From the NCBI GenBank assembly GCA_001414345.1, contig LLCB01000373.1:1-51034 (forward strand): a DNA stretch of 51,034 nucleotides, in the 5' to 3' direction. Of this stretch, positions 35,805 through 46,600 are shown piece by piece. Each line of letters starts with the position of its first letter. The first letter of the stretch is position 1. The notes beneath the pieces were generated by a model. The model was not told where the DNA came from. It did not search any database and saw only the letters and a program-made list of their open reading frames with translations. The translations under genes and the position numbers were made by a program. Source of the stretch: Hymenoscyphus infarciens (taxonomy: Eukaryota > Ascomycota > Leotiomycetes > Helotiales > Helotiaceae).

Positions 35805-36632
35805 TCTCGCTTGAAGGTGTTGATGGAGTTCCAGGTTAATTCTCAGATTTCTCAGGTTGCTTCGCGTCGCCCCAGTATTCTATCAGGCGAGACGACACTG
35901 AGGTGGTCGTGGGTCCCGAGGAAGCGGTTGAAGCGGTTGAGTGGGTGGTGATGTCTGCTAGAGGCGCCCGCCACCAGCCAAGTTAGGTATAGCATAGGTA
36001 TAGGTATAGGTAGGTAGGTAGTTGTAAGGTGGAGGAGGCCCTGGCAGGTGGAGCTACTCACACATTCGAGTAAGGTGCATTCGAGTGCCAAGGAGTTCAA
36101 TTTGAGACCTGATGCTTTTTAGCATCTCGTGAGCCGGGCTGTTTCAACGGAACAACCTGAGGCCGGGAGGACGAGGCGGGGAGGACGGGGCGGGGCGGGG
36201 CGGGGAGGGCGGCCATTTAAGAGGGTACGGGCCCGGGGACGGATCGGAACTTTTTCCCGCCCGGAATCTTCTCAAGTTGCTTTCAACTCCCGTCTCCCGT
36301 TTCCCGTCTCCTTAGAACTGATAACCACACGGCACCAGCCTCTTTATCCTGTTTGGAGGGAATGGAGGGGTACATCGCTGATATACCGAGGGCTTTCCGC
36401 CATGGATGTTATCTACAGCCTTTGCTACCTCTGTCAAATCGCTATCCGATGTCAGCGTGGTTGCCCTGGGCAAGAGGTAAGTGGTTGTTTGTAGCCATCA
36501 TTTCTGGTGTTGAAGGTAGGTAGGTCATTCCCTCATATCTTCAGAACACATCATCCCCATCCCCATCCCCACCCCCCCAAGTCTCCTTAACTTTCCAATA
36601 ATCTTCCATTCTCTACACCCTCAAAATCAAAC
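35805..36632. promoter_or_regulatory. Shared divergent promoter of formamidase and FAD monooxygenase
   Basis: 828 bp between start codons. It holds two tandem AAGCGGTTG nonamers (35922-35939), a GGTATA/GGTAG microsatellite (about 35985-36021), GAGGACGA (36167-36174) and GAGGACGG (36181-36188), then a G-rich run at 36178-36212. GCGGGG hexamers in that run fit the published CreA/Mig1-type consensus SYGGRG, hinting at carbon-catabolite control (inference). A CCCCAT repeat lies at 36555-36572. Confidence 0.55.
36178..36212 (+). promoter_or_regulatory. G-rich tract with G-quadruplex potential
   Basis: Four GGGG runs separated by single C (36187-36205), preceded by GGGG at 36178-36181. This is a textbook intramolecular G-quadruplex pattern. 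It is also a cluster of GCGGGG hexamers. It lies about 430 bp before the FAD monooxygenase ATG and about 375 bp before the formamidase ATG. Confidence 0.6.
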
Positions 36633-38008
36633 ATGGGTCCTATCGAAGTTAGCTGGAAGGCCTTGGATATCGCCGTTATTGGTGGTGGAATTGGTACGTT
36701 TCCCCTCCGGCCCTTTGTCCCAAACCACTCGGTAACTGGATTTACAGGCGGTCTTTCCGTTGCAACATCTCTCCGAAAATCCGGACATAAAGTCACTATC
36801 TACGAGCGTGCTGACTTCGCCGGGGAAGTTGGTGCTTCGATTAGTTGTGCAGCAAATGGAACAAAATGGCTTCACGAGTGGGGCGTAAATGTTCCTATGG
36901 GAAGACCAGTCATCCTAAAGAAATTGATTTCACATGACTGGGACACCGGTGTCGTATCAAATGTATACGATCTTGCCGATTATGAGCAGAGATGGGGGCA
37001 TGTACGTTGTCACAATTCCTAACTTGTTGGCACTTATTAACACATCGACAGGTTTACAACATGTTCCACAGAGTTGACATGCATGCAATGCTTATGGATT
37101 CAGCCTTGGGTGCCTCGCATCCAGGTACTCCCGCTACTTTGAAAGTCAACCACAAGTGTTCAGCAGTTGACCACAAAGCTGGACTTGTTACTTTCGAGAA
37201 CGGAGTTCAAGCAAAACATGATTTGATCATTGGAGCAGATGGAATCGGTTCCACAGTCCGAACCACCTTGGGAATTATCCCAGACAGAAAACAATCCACT
37301 TCCCACTGCCTTCACTGTATCGTTTCAACCGAAGATGTTCATAGACTTGGTTTGAACAACTTTGCTGCCAACGAGGCCATCGAGTACTGGGGTGGGCAGG
37401 GAATTGAAAAGATCGTCTTCTCACCTTGTCGTGAGGGAGAGCTCCACTCATACTATTGTTTCTTTCCAACCGAAAAGAGCAAAAGTGCTGGTGAGGGTTG
37501 GGGTCACACCAACACCGTCGAGGAGTTATTGGAACCTTTCGGAACTTTGGACCCAGATCTATTGGCTCTTTTCGCAAACTCAACTGATATCAAGCCATGG
37601 CGGTTGTTCGTTCACCAGCCTTATCCTCACTGGCAAAGAAATTTGACATGTATCATGGGAGACGCTGCTCACCCAATGATGCCCGATCAGTCACAAGGAG
37701 CATGCACTGCTATCGAGGATGCCGCCGCCCTTGGTATAATCTTCAGCCCAAAATACGCATTCTCCAACTCCCCAGAGGATATCAGCAAAGGACTCCAGCT
37801 TTACGAGGCGGTCCGAAAACCTCGTGCTTCCCGAGTACAAGCTGCAAGTGCCAGAGCCAGAGAAAATATCACTGAGCGTATTGGGTTCTCAAGCAACACT
37901 AATAACCCCAATTACAAGGTGTCTGACGAGAAGAATAAGTTGACTATTGAGGAGATGAACGAGTATGATTTGCACGGAGCAATCGCAGCCAAGGTTGCAG
38001 AGGCATAG
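36633..38008 (+). CDS. FAD-dependent monooxygenase, salicylate hydroxylase-like (class A)
   Basis: Three exons: 36633-36693, 36748-37001, 37052-38008, with introns of 54 and 50 bp, giving 423 aa. Single-component NAD(P)H flavin hydroxylase. Seen: the dinucleotide fold IAVIGGGIGGLS at residues 14-25 ending VTIYERA; the DG motif DLIIGADGIGSTVR; and the GD motif IMGDAAHPMMPDQSQGA with Asp309. Length and motif spacing fit the salicylate/3-hydroxybenzoate hydroxylase group. It lacks the C-terminal membrane segment of kynurenine 3-monooxygenases. Given the neighbours that make anthranilate, a reasonable guess is anthranilate or a derivative as substrate, by ring or decarboxylative hydroxylation; kynurenine itself is less likely. 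The substrate is inference, the family call is firm. Confidence 0.92.
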
Positions 38009-38396
38009 ATTGCCATGTAGAACATGTGTATGTATATGTGATGAGGGGCTGGTGTTGAAGACATTTGCAGGCGTTTGTATATACCTCTGGCGGGATATTT
38101 ATCCGTGTTCTCCTATCTAGAATACCCAATTTTTTAAATGTAGTACCATTTATCTATTATTTCTCTCTTCGCGATCCTTGAATACTCACTATCCTAAGAG
38201 TAGCTACCTCTCTACCAAGGACACGGCCAACTTTTCCCGGCTACTGACTCCGTCACTAAAACGGGCTTACTAAGATAGTGGGGCACTTCAAATCAACTTG
38301 GAGTCTACCCCAATTGTTGGGACCCAACCCAGTCATCGTCACTTCACAGGTGTACAACGTCGAAATACCCCGGAGAGATTTCCCTTCATCTTTCTG
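38009..38396. promoter_or_regulatory. Promoter region of the Zn2Cys6 regulator
   Basis: 388 bp between the FAD monooxygenase stop and the regulator ATG, holding the 3' flank of one and the promoter of the other. No clear motif copy of GAGGACGG is seen. Confidence 0.4.
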
Positions 38397-40815
38397 ATGT
38401 CCGAATATACTGAAATGTCTACAACCTCGGAACGTCCAGCAAAACGTGTCCGACAAGCTTGCGAGCCCTGTCGGTAGGTGAAATTTCTCCCTTGACATCT
38501 CCCATTGTTGAACAATACCTGATAGATGCGACAAGTCGCAAGAAAACACGATGCCCGGGTGAAAAACCAACGTGTTCATATTGTTCACGGTTGCACCAGC
38601 CATGTGTATATGCCGAGGAAAGAAATGAGAATGGGCGGGGTTTAAGGAGTGTTTCCCCCATTCCTCAGTCGCCACCTGTTCGAGCGTCAAGACCTTCTAC
38701 TGGGGACACTCGACTGGTAAGTTTCATGTCGCAAAAACGACTCGGGTTCTTTGTAGAATAGAAACTAAATGAAATTCAGGAGGATAGACTCAGAACTGTG
38801 GAATCGCAACTTGCTGAGGTTTTGGCGAATCAAGGTTCTCACACGAGAACTCCAGCACCGCAAGTTAATGAGTCTCCGACCCGTTTACATCATGGAAGAA
38901 GGAATCCAAGTTTAAATTCTCACGATAGGTAGGTACTGATTCTGATCTAGATACGTATCTATCTAATCGCATTACAGCCGACTTCCTTCATGGGATGTCA
39001 TTCAAGCTGTTGCAGAAGCATATCTCACGTATTGCGACTGTCAACCATTACCTCTATTCCATCGCTCTTCATTTGTTCGTACTCTGAAAGAACGCGACCC
39101 TGAAGTCATATTCTCTATATTAGCTCTAGCATCAAGGTTTGTCCCGTTCGCCAATGATTCCGCCATTGAAGTTGAATATGTCGAGGCTACTAGAGCGATC
39201 ATCTCAAAAAAGATTTTCGACGGCACTGTTGCATTATCAACAATTCAATCTCTATGCCTGCTCAGTCTAGTTGACTTCACAAGTAAGTTCTCATGCGAAA
39301 ATTCCACTATTTAAGCTGATGGCTATAGATGGTAACACAAAACGTGCGAGTGTCCACAGCAGTCTCGCCATGAGTCTGGCTCAAAATGCCGGTTTAACAC
39401 GAGAAACTCACGCTTCAATCTCGCCCATAGAAAAAGAAGAAAGAAGACGAGCATTCTGGAGTCTCTTCCTACTAAAACGATTGCACGGAGCCGATTTCAT
39501 GGTCCTAGATTTCTCCGCTGAAGACAACTTTCCCTGGTACCCCGAAACCACCGGAAAACCCCCCAGATACGGGCCAGCCGAAACCCCCTCAGCCAACGGT
39601 CCCGATCCCTCTCTAGACAAAGGGATCGTAGCCTACGCCATACAATTAAGTGAGGTATGGTTCAAAATCACCAGATATGCTTGGAGAAGAGGAATCCCCA
39701 ACGACCCGCCCCCTTGGTCTCCTCAATCCGAGTACTCCATCGCATTAGCCCAGCAAATGGACTTCGAAACGCGGATGCCATATATCCATCGTTTCAACCC
39801 CGCAAAATTCTCGCAGAGACCAATTGAAGAACTTGAGCAGGCGAGAGATTATTGGGCTCCTTGGTTGTTGATACAATTTCTCTACCACACCAACCTTTGT
39901 CTCCTCAATCACCCCTTACTACTCTCCCTCCGATTACGGAATTTCAAAGGTGTAATACCAGAGATTTTTCTACAGAATACGGCGGATTTGATGGCAAGTC
40001 ATGCGAGTTGGATTATCAATTTCATCGATATGTTGGAGGCGAAGGAATTCAAGGTTTCCGATCCGTTTTTGGCGCATTGTGTTGCTATTGTTGCGACGAT
40101 TTATTTGCAGGAGAGTTTTGTGGATGATGAGAGTAAGAGGAGGGAGAAACAATCTAACTTTGATAAATGTTTGCTATTTATTCGAGGATTCGGGGGGCAG
40201 TGGCCGCATGTTGGACGGATCGTGTGTTGATTTCTCTTTTCTTTCCCACCTTTTTGATCCCCTCCCCATGAATAGACTAACCCAAAAACCAAACAGGCAC
40301 AAAAACTCGCCTCCCTAAGTGAAACAGTTTCCTCAACGCAGGTAGCAAGCGACGAACCCATCCGACAAAACCGCAAACTCCTCATCGACCTAGGCCAGTT
40401 CTTTGAGATCTTGGAATACTCCTCATCATCCGAGATCACGGGTTCAGCCAGGAACTTGTTTGATCCATCACTTCATTCTACCTTGACGGCTTCCAGGACT
40501 GAAATGGCTCAGACTACTGTTTTGCCGGAACCTACGAGGGTTGAGAGACAGGAGTTTGGGACTCCGAATTCGGGGACTCCGATTGGGGCTGTTTTTCAGG
40601 GGAATAATGATGGATTTTTGGGATTTGGAAATGGTGGTGGTGGTGGAGGAAATGGGATGGGCTTGGGTATGAATGCGAATGCGAATGCAAATGGGAGTAT
40701 GCAGCCTTTCCAGTTCTCGGACGATGAACTTGCGGTTCTTGCGGAGAACTTCTTTCATTCGAGGCCGGTTGATGGGGAGGGGAACGGGGGGTGGTGGAAT
40801 ATGGGGAATCTCTGA
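38397..40815 (+). CDS. Zn2Cys6 transcription factor, likely cluster regulator
   Basis: Six exons: 38397-38473, 38536-38716, 38780-38928, 38978-39282, 39329-40221, 40297-40815; all phases agree and give 707 aa. The N-terminal binuclear cluster (residues about 22-51) reads ACEPCRRKKTRCPGEKPTCSYCSRLHQPC, shown here split by intron 1 inside the cluster at the Arg after the second Cys. A short coiled-coil-like segment (EDRLRTVESQLAEVLANQ) follows, then the fungal-specific middle homology domain (SWDVIQAVAEAYLTY..., RRRAFWSLFLLKRL). The C-terminal 100 residues are Gly/Asn-rich and acidic, a plausible activation region. It is immediately downstream of and co-oriented with the FAD monooxygenase. That it controls the kynurenine genes is inferred from position. 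Confidence 0.9.
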
Positions 40816-41395
40816 GAAAGATGAAATTTTTGGATGTCCCATGTCCCTTCAGGTGTGTTGCCGGAGCTCTATAATATTTTTATATGATGAATAGCATATT
40901 GTCGGTAGGCTACAGGGCCTGAGGGACCCTGTTCCGGATAGCTTTAAGCAAATTTTAAAGTTGGTCACTAATGCAGCCGGGTTACTCAGCACGCAAAGCT
41001 CCGAGAACAAAACATCTCAAATTGATTTCTCATTCTTTTTTGGTTCTTTAAATCTGCTGATTTTGTTGAGTTCTATTGGGTGGAATTTTTAGGACTTCAA
41101 ATCCCGAACTAATTCTCGTCACGAGGTTTGGGGGTTACGAATCAGCACTATCTTCGAACAGATATATATCTTCAACAAAACAACACAAAAGTCATTTTTT
41201 CATCGAACATACAGACAAAATTACATCAATATCAAATCCAACGCACCACCTAAAACCCACCTTCAAAATGACACCACCACACCACCACACTCCTACATCC
41301 AAACAGACACCGAAAAGGCTCTCACAAACACACACATAAACACGAGTACAAACCACAACACAACCTCACCACTCATAATGAAGAAATCCTACTGA
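40816..41395. other. Intergenic region
   Basis: About 580 bp. A His/Thr-rich 25-codon frame begins at 41269, which could be the decayed first exon of the aquaporin-like pseudogene. No other gene is seen. Confidence 0.4.
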
Positions 41396-42336
41396 ACGAA
41401 CACACGACCTTCCATTGGTAGATTAGGAGGAAACCAAGGCTTTGCTTTAAAGGGAAGAGATGGCGTGGATGAGGAGAAGGTTAGGGAGGTGCCTGATGCG
41501 GCGCCTTGTATGAGTTTTTGGGAGCAATTTGGGTTGGAGGGTTTCTTGTGTCCTGGGCTTTGGAAGGCGGGGGTGTTGGAGGGTGTTGGTTCGTAAATTT
41601 TCTTTTTTTCCCCTTGTCGGGTTTGGAGTTTGGAGTGGGGGGCAGGAGAGGTTTGAATCGAGGAAGAGGGGAAGGGAAGAGGGAAAAGAAGAGGGGAAGG
41701 GAAGAGGGAAAATAAGAGGGAAAGAGACTAACAAGAAACTAGGAAGCTTTACGTTGGACTTTCTTTCCTCTGGTATCCCTCTCCCCCCATCCGCTCAATT
41801 TGGGAATTTCAACAACGCCGCTTTCCTCGGTCCTCTTATAGGAGGAATTACGAATTGGTTGCTCATCACCCTGTTTACGTTCTCGCTTGGGGCGTTGACG
41901 GGTGCGCATTCAAACTCTACTATTAGGATAGCAACCTTCTTCGCCCGTCTCTGTTCCCTCCCTCGAATGGCCATTTATGTCCTCTTCCAAACAGGCGCTT
42001 CGGTACTAGCTGGTTTGATGGTGAGAGTAGCGATGGATACTAGAGATTTCAAGACGGGGGGTTGTTGGTTATACACCGACGTCGTTTCTGCTTCTTTGGC
42101 GTGGGTGGTGGAATTTGTTTGTTGTCTTACGCTGTTGTTTCTGGCGTTTGGTGTTGGACTTGATCCGAGGCAGAAAATGGATTGGGCCGACACTTGGACC
42201 TGTGTTGGTGGGTATGACGCTGGGAGTTATTAGTTTTGGGAGCGCCTTTGTTCGGTATGGACATCCAGCGAGGTGTTTAGGAGTTTTTGTTGGGGGGAGG
42301 TGGGAGGGGAGGGAGGGGTGGCATTGGATTTATTAG
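41396..42336 (+). pseudogene. Broken aquaporin-like (MIP family) gene
   Basis: Exon 41396-41588 (RPSIGRLGGNQGFA...VPDAAPCMSFWEQFGLEGFL...LWKAGVLEGVG) joins 41743 onward through a 154-bp purine-rich intron (GTTCGT...CTAAC...TAG). The second exon has MIP-type helices: FLGPLIGGITNWLLITLF, IATFFARLCSLPRMA and DFKTGGCWLYTDVVSASLAWVVEF. Damage: an in-frame TGA at 41393-41395 just upstream with no usable Met before it; a one-base frameshift near 42170-42185 between FGVGLDPRQKMDW and GPTLGPVLVGM; the first NPA-type box reads NST; the second region has shrunk to YGHPARCLG (HPA, several residues missing). It is probably non-functional unless the frameshift is a sequencing error. The family call rests on the paired loops and overall layout. 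Confidence 0.75.
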
Positions 42337-43605
42337 TATGTTGTTTTGTTTTTTACTTCCTTGTATTACTTTTTAGGTTTGATAGAGAGGGACTTAGCAC
42401 TAGGTGTGTGTGTAATAGAGAACAGGGCTAACTTAAATAGGGTCGCGGATATTGCTGCTTGTATGGTTCATGGATTATTTTATTTCTTGATCCTGCCTTA
42501 GGAGGAGTTGGAAGAGTTGGTTCAGAAACATCCCTCTTCGAAGGGGGGGAATGAGAGGGTTTGGTTTGATATAGATCGACGAATTTTGCCTATACATCAC
42601 ACTATCTTGACGTCGTTGTGTTAATGCATTATTGGATATATATTTACAATACACTTGGTAAGCTCGAAAGCCCCTTTTTCTGGTCAACAACTTTTCGGAA
42701 GGCATGGAGTGCTCGATGGGCCTATGGAAGAATTATTCAGAATCTCCTTTGAAGTTAAGTTTCGTCAGTTCAAGGGAAAGATTACTGTGGAGATTGGTTG
42801 GAAAAAGGTCACGTTACGACTAGTCACGTTTTATCAACGTTTCTTACAAGTGATACTAGCCTATTGAATTTACTCATTAACTGACTAGAAAGTACCTTTG
42901 AGTGTATAAAGTAGCCTTATTATAATGAAGGGGTTAATGAAGGGGGCAGAAATCAGTCATGTGACCAATATGCTCTACCTATAACTTCTTAGGAATAGTT
43001 AAACTGTACTTTGTTTGTTTTAAGAGGCAAAATCTTAAGCGAGTACTTAGTTGCTATCTATAATCTGTTGACTAGATACCCAACGAAGCAGAAACGTAGA
43101 GGTTTCTATTTATAATTACCGATGCTGAAAAGCATCTAGAACTATAGTCTTTTCTGCTAAAGATTGAGTGGCCTTCTATGCCAATCATTTCTGGTGATGG
43201 AACAAAAAGTTTAGCGGTTCAATGCATGTCTGTTACTGTAATGAGATCCAATTTAGTATGAATACCGACAGAAACACACCGAAAAAGAAAGCCTCCTTGA
43301 CGCCGCTTTCCCAAAACAGAATCGGTAATGCTAGGAAAAGCAGCACCCATTATTTGGGCATTTTTTCGTACCGCTTTGTAATTTGTACGTACGAGGCAAG
43401 GGTGAGACGAGGCGCAGCCCCCACTTCCTCCGCCGACCTGCCGCCTTCCAACTTGAAATTGAACGATAACAGCAACCATGATTCTCTTAGCAGCCTTGAT
43501 GCTCTACATATATAATATGAGTCCCCAAACTCATTTGCTCTTTTGTCCGTCGTAAATTCCATCTCTTTGAACTCCAACAAGTTCCCAGAAGCTCCTTTTC
43601 ACATC
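42337..43605. other. Intergenic region
   Basis: About 1.27 kb, somewhat AT-rich in 42,800-43,150. Open frames up to 97 codons lack any domain and overlap antisense frames. I see no gene. It includes the promoter of the zinc-cluster gene. Confidence 0.5.
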
Positions 43606-46600
43606 ATGGATTCAAACCGCCTTTCGTTTGACGAATATGGGTCAATCAACGACGAGCTGGAAGAACTGGGTAAGGCTCATAGATTGGAAAGATACATTAT
43701 TGCTTTTAGTAAGTTCTATCCCAGTAATCATGTCTTGCAACTTGCACTGATATAAAGTGCAGAGATTCGGGATGCAACAAATGTGGCGAGAAGACGCCAT
43801 GAGCGCCAGCAAAAGATACAGGCGATGGAGAGTGAAATATCGAATTTTCATTTGAAACAAAGTTCAATCCTAGATTCCGATCTTCTGGGAAACTCCAGTT
43901 TCTCGAACTCCGGTGCTCTAGTAATGGAACCATGGCAATTGTCAGGACCCATGATGAAAATGCCTCCGACCACTCGCCCCGCGCCTCCTGCTTCGTTCAT
44001 TCATAACATGAACACGGTACCCCCGGCTATCTTTCCTGGTTACCCAGACACGTTCGATGCGCCATTCTCTTCGGTCTTAATAGATGGTTCTTCTTCGAGA
44101 AAAAGACCCTCCTCCGTCGCATCCAATTCTCGAGGAAACAAACGAGCGAAGCTGCTGAACGATAATAAAGCTCCTTGTTTGCGATGCAAGATATTGAAAA
44201 AGAAGGTTGGTTTGTTCCATGCTGCTTGTCAAGCTTAGACACTAATGTCTTATAGTGTGACTCTGAAGATGATTGTGCTCATTGTCCAAGACAAAGTTTT
44301 GACAACGAGAATGATTACTGGAAAGTCATGGGTTGTGTTCGAGGTCAGCTCCCTGATATGGCGAGTGTATTCTGTCCAGGTCAGTCATTGATGCCCTCTT
44401 CCTAGAGCCCCACTAACTGAAATTTCAAGATTTTGCAAGGGAGAATAGGAGAATGCTCAAATGCCAATCCGGAAATCTCCTTGTTATTGACTTTGTCCTA
44501 ACAAAGTCTCGGGTCTCAATCGGAAAAAAGAAGCGGATGCTACAGCTTCTTCAGAACCGAACAGATTTTGCTGAATTACATGATTCGTCTTGGGAAAATA
44601 CCGAAAACCGGAGACTTTTAAGTCAATTTGCGCAGCGCCAGACCGGGACGTGTGGAGAAGATGAACTTACGACTAGTCATGTTCCTTTTGAAGACTATGA
44701 AGCAGTTTGGGCACTTCTTCAAACTGTTTCTATGGACCCAGTCTATGCTGGAGTAACCGAGTACAATGTTTTCACGCTCCTACGTCTTGGAAACTCTTGT
44801 TTGAGAAGTGCACCTGTAGGTTTATTCTGCAGAACTCTGAGACTCTTGCTGACAACTATCTAGGCTTCGTGGGAAATATTCCGTCAGAGTAAAGCGTTAT
44901 TGCGACAAGCCGTGGAGCTTTACTTGCTAGAACGTCTTTGTGGTCACATTGCCTCGGGCGATCTCACTGGTTCACCACCATTCGACCCTACTAAACTTCC
45001 TCAGTCAAATACCTTGATACTTGTCGACATCAAGGGAGACATAGAAGCTTTCCTAGAGAATTTTGAACGGCTATGTGCTGGTCGCGGAAGACTCACGGGG
45101 CATTCGCAACTTGCTTGCTTTTATGCATTGATGGTATTTAGTATAGTCAAAGGACTTCTCATCGACGCATATTCGGTACGAAATACATGCGACGACGTGA
45201 ACCCATGGGATGAAACATGCGCACTTCGAATCACGAGCGCATTTAAGACACTTGTAAGTGTATTCAATTGGTCGTCAAAACAAGATGTCATGTTGCAAAA
45301 TCAGCTCGATTTCGTGGATTTTGCAGCCGTTTCTGCTTCTCGAAATATGTCGAAGGTCGAAAAATGGGATGAACGGGGGTTCAAGTCGTCTCGGGATTTT
45401 CTTTGGAATCTTGGATCGCTCGTTTTGCCCAACGACTCGTACAATGGATTCTTCAAGCAAAAGTTTGGGTTGGAGAAGGTTCCTGTCTATTTGCCAAATA
45501 TTCAGTCACCCGCCATCTCCCAGAAACGCATCGCTGAGGGTCTCCGGAGTAATAACCGGACCCCTAATTTGAGTTTTTTGTCGAAAAAACCAAAGCCTTT
45601 TACAGTCCATAAGTTCTCTTCGGTAACAGTTACCGCTGCTGTAGAGCCGGATTGTCCTGGCAGTCCAGACACCCTTTCTCCCGAGCCTGAATTGGGTACT
45701 GCATCGGAATCTGACGAAGCTCAGTCGACATTTACTTTCGTTGGTGAGGACACAGATGGCGATTCAACTTTGAAGCGTTCTGTTGGTGGACGTCGTGGAG
45801 GGCTGAGCAAGGAAAATCTCAAGAAATTTAGAGAGTTGAGAAAAATAGGGGCTTGTTGGAACTGTTGGGTCATGAAAGTACCGGTCAGTACTCCCACCCT
45901 TTCTTCCGAATGAAGTGCTAGGACAATTACCGAGACAGTTTAGAAAACTTAGAACTCGAGTTTGTTAATTCTTCTAAACCTCCTCGAACAATACATTTGA
46001 TTCTCCAAGATTAATTCGCACAATCCCGAGAAAAAGTGGTCTCTGACAGATATACAGTGCTCTGAAGGACACCCTTGCCAACGTTGCAATGGCAAATCAA
46101 AATCCAAGGGAACAAGTCCAGTGTGTAATAGATCACCATTTTCTGCAAATGTGTCGCTATTTTTTCCAGGTAGGAAGGATTCTAAAATGCAATTTTGTTA
46201 GAAGCTGATACAAGATTACAGAATATTTCAACTCGCGCTTCACGACTGAACTCACTGATCGATATGTGAATGAAAATATACAGGGCTTTACCGATCAGTC
46301 GGTCCCAGTGACCCTTTCCTGGATTGGACAACGATATTTGGAGCTAAACGCAACCATTTTCTCCCCAACGCCAAATTCAAAAGCCCAGAAAAACTATACT
46401 GGCCACTTGAGTCGGTCGTTAGGTGTAAGGTCCTTGCCAATTGGGTTGTCTCCTCTTGATACCAGTGCGGCTGGAAAGGCCCTACTGCTTTACTTGGAAG
46501 ATGTTTTGGGAAACCAATTCAATGAGAAATTCTTTTCAGCCAACATAAGTACGGACATCTGGCCAGAAATTTCGAAAAGGACTATGCAAACAATTTCCTC

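Noticed and set aside
36633..38008. Calling the flavin enzyme kynurenine 3-monooxygenase (BNA4) from cluster context
   Set aside because: Motif layout and 423-aa length without a C-terminal membrane segment fit the salicylate-hydroxylase group better.
41601..41740. Arg/Glu/Gly-rich coding stretch before the aquaporin-like helices
   Set aside because: It is the translated purine-rich intron (41589-41742) with proper donor, CTAAC branch and acceptor.
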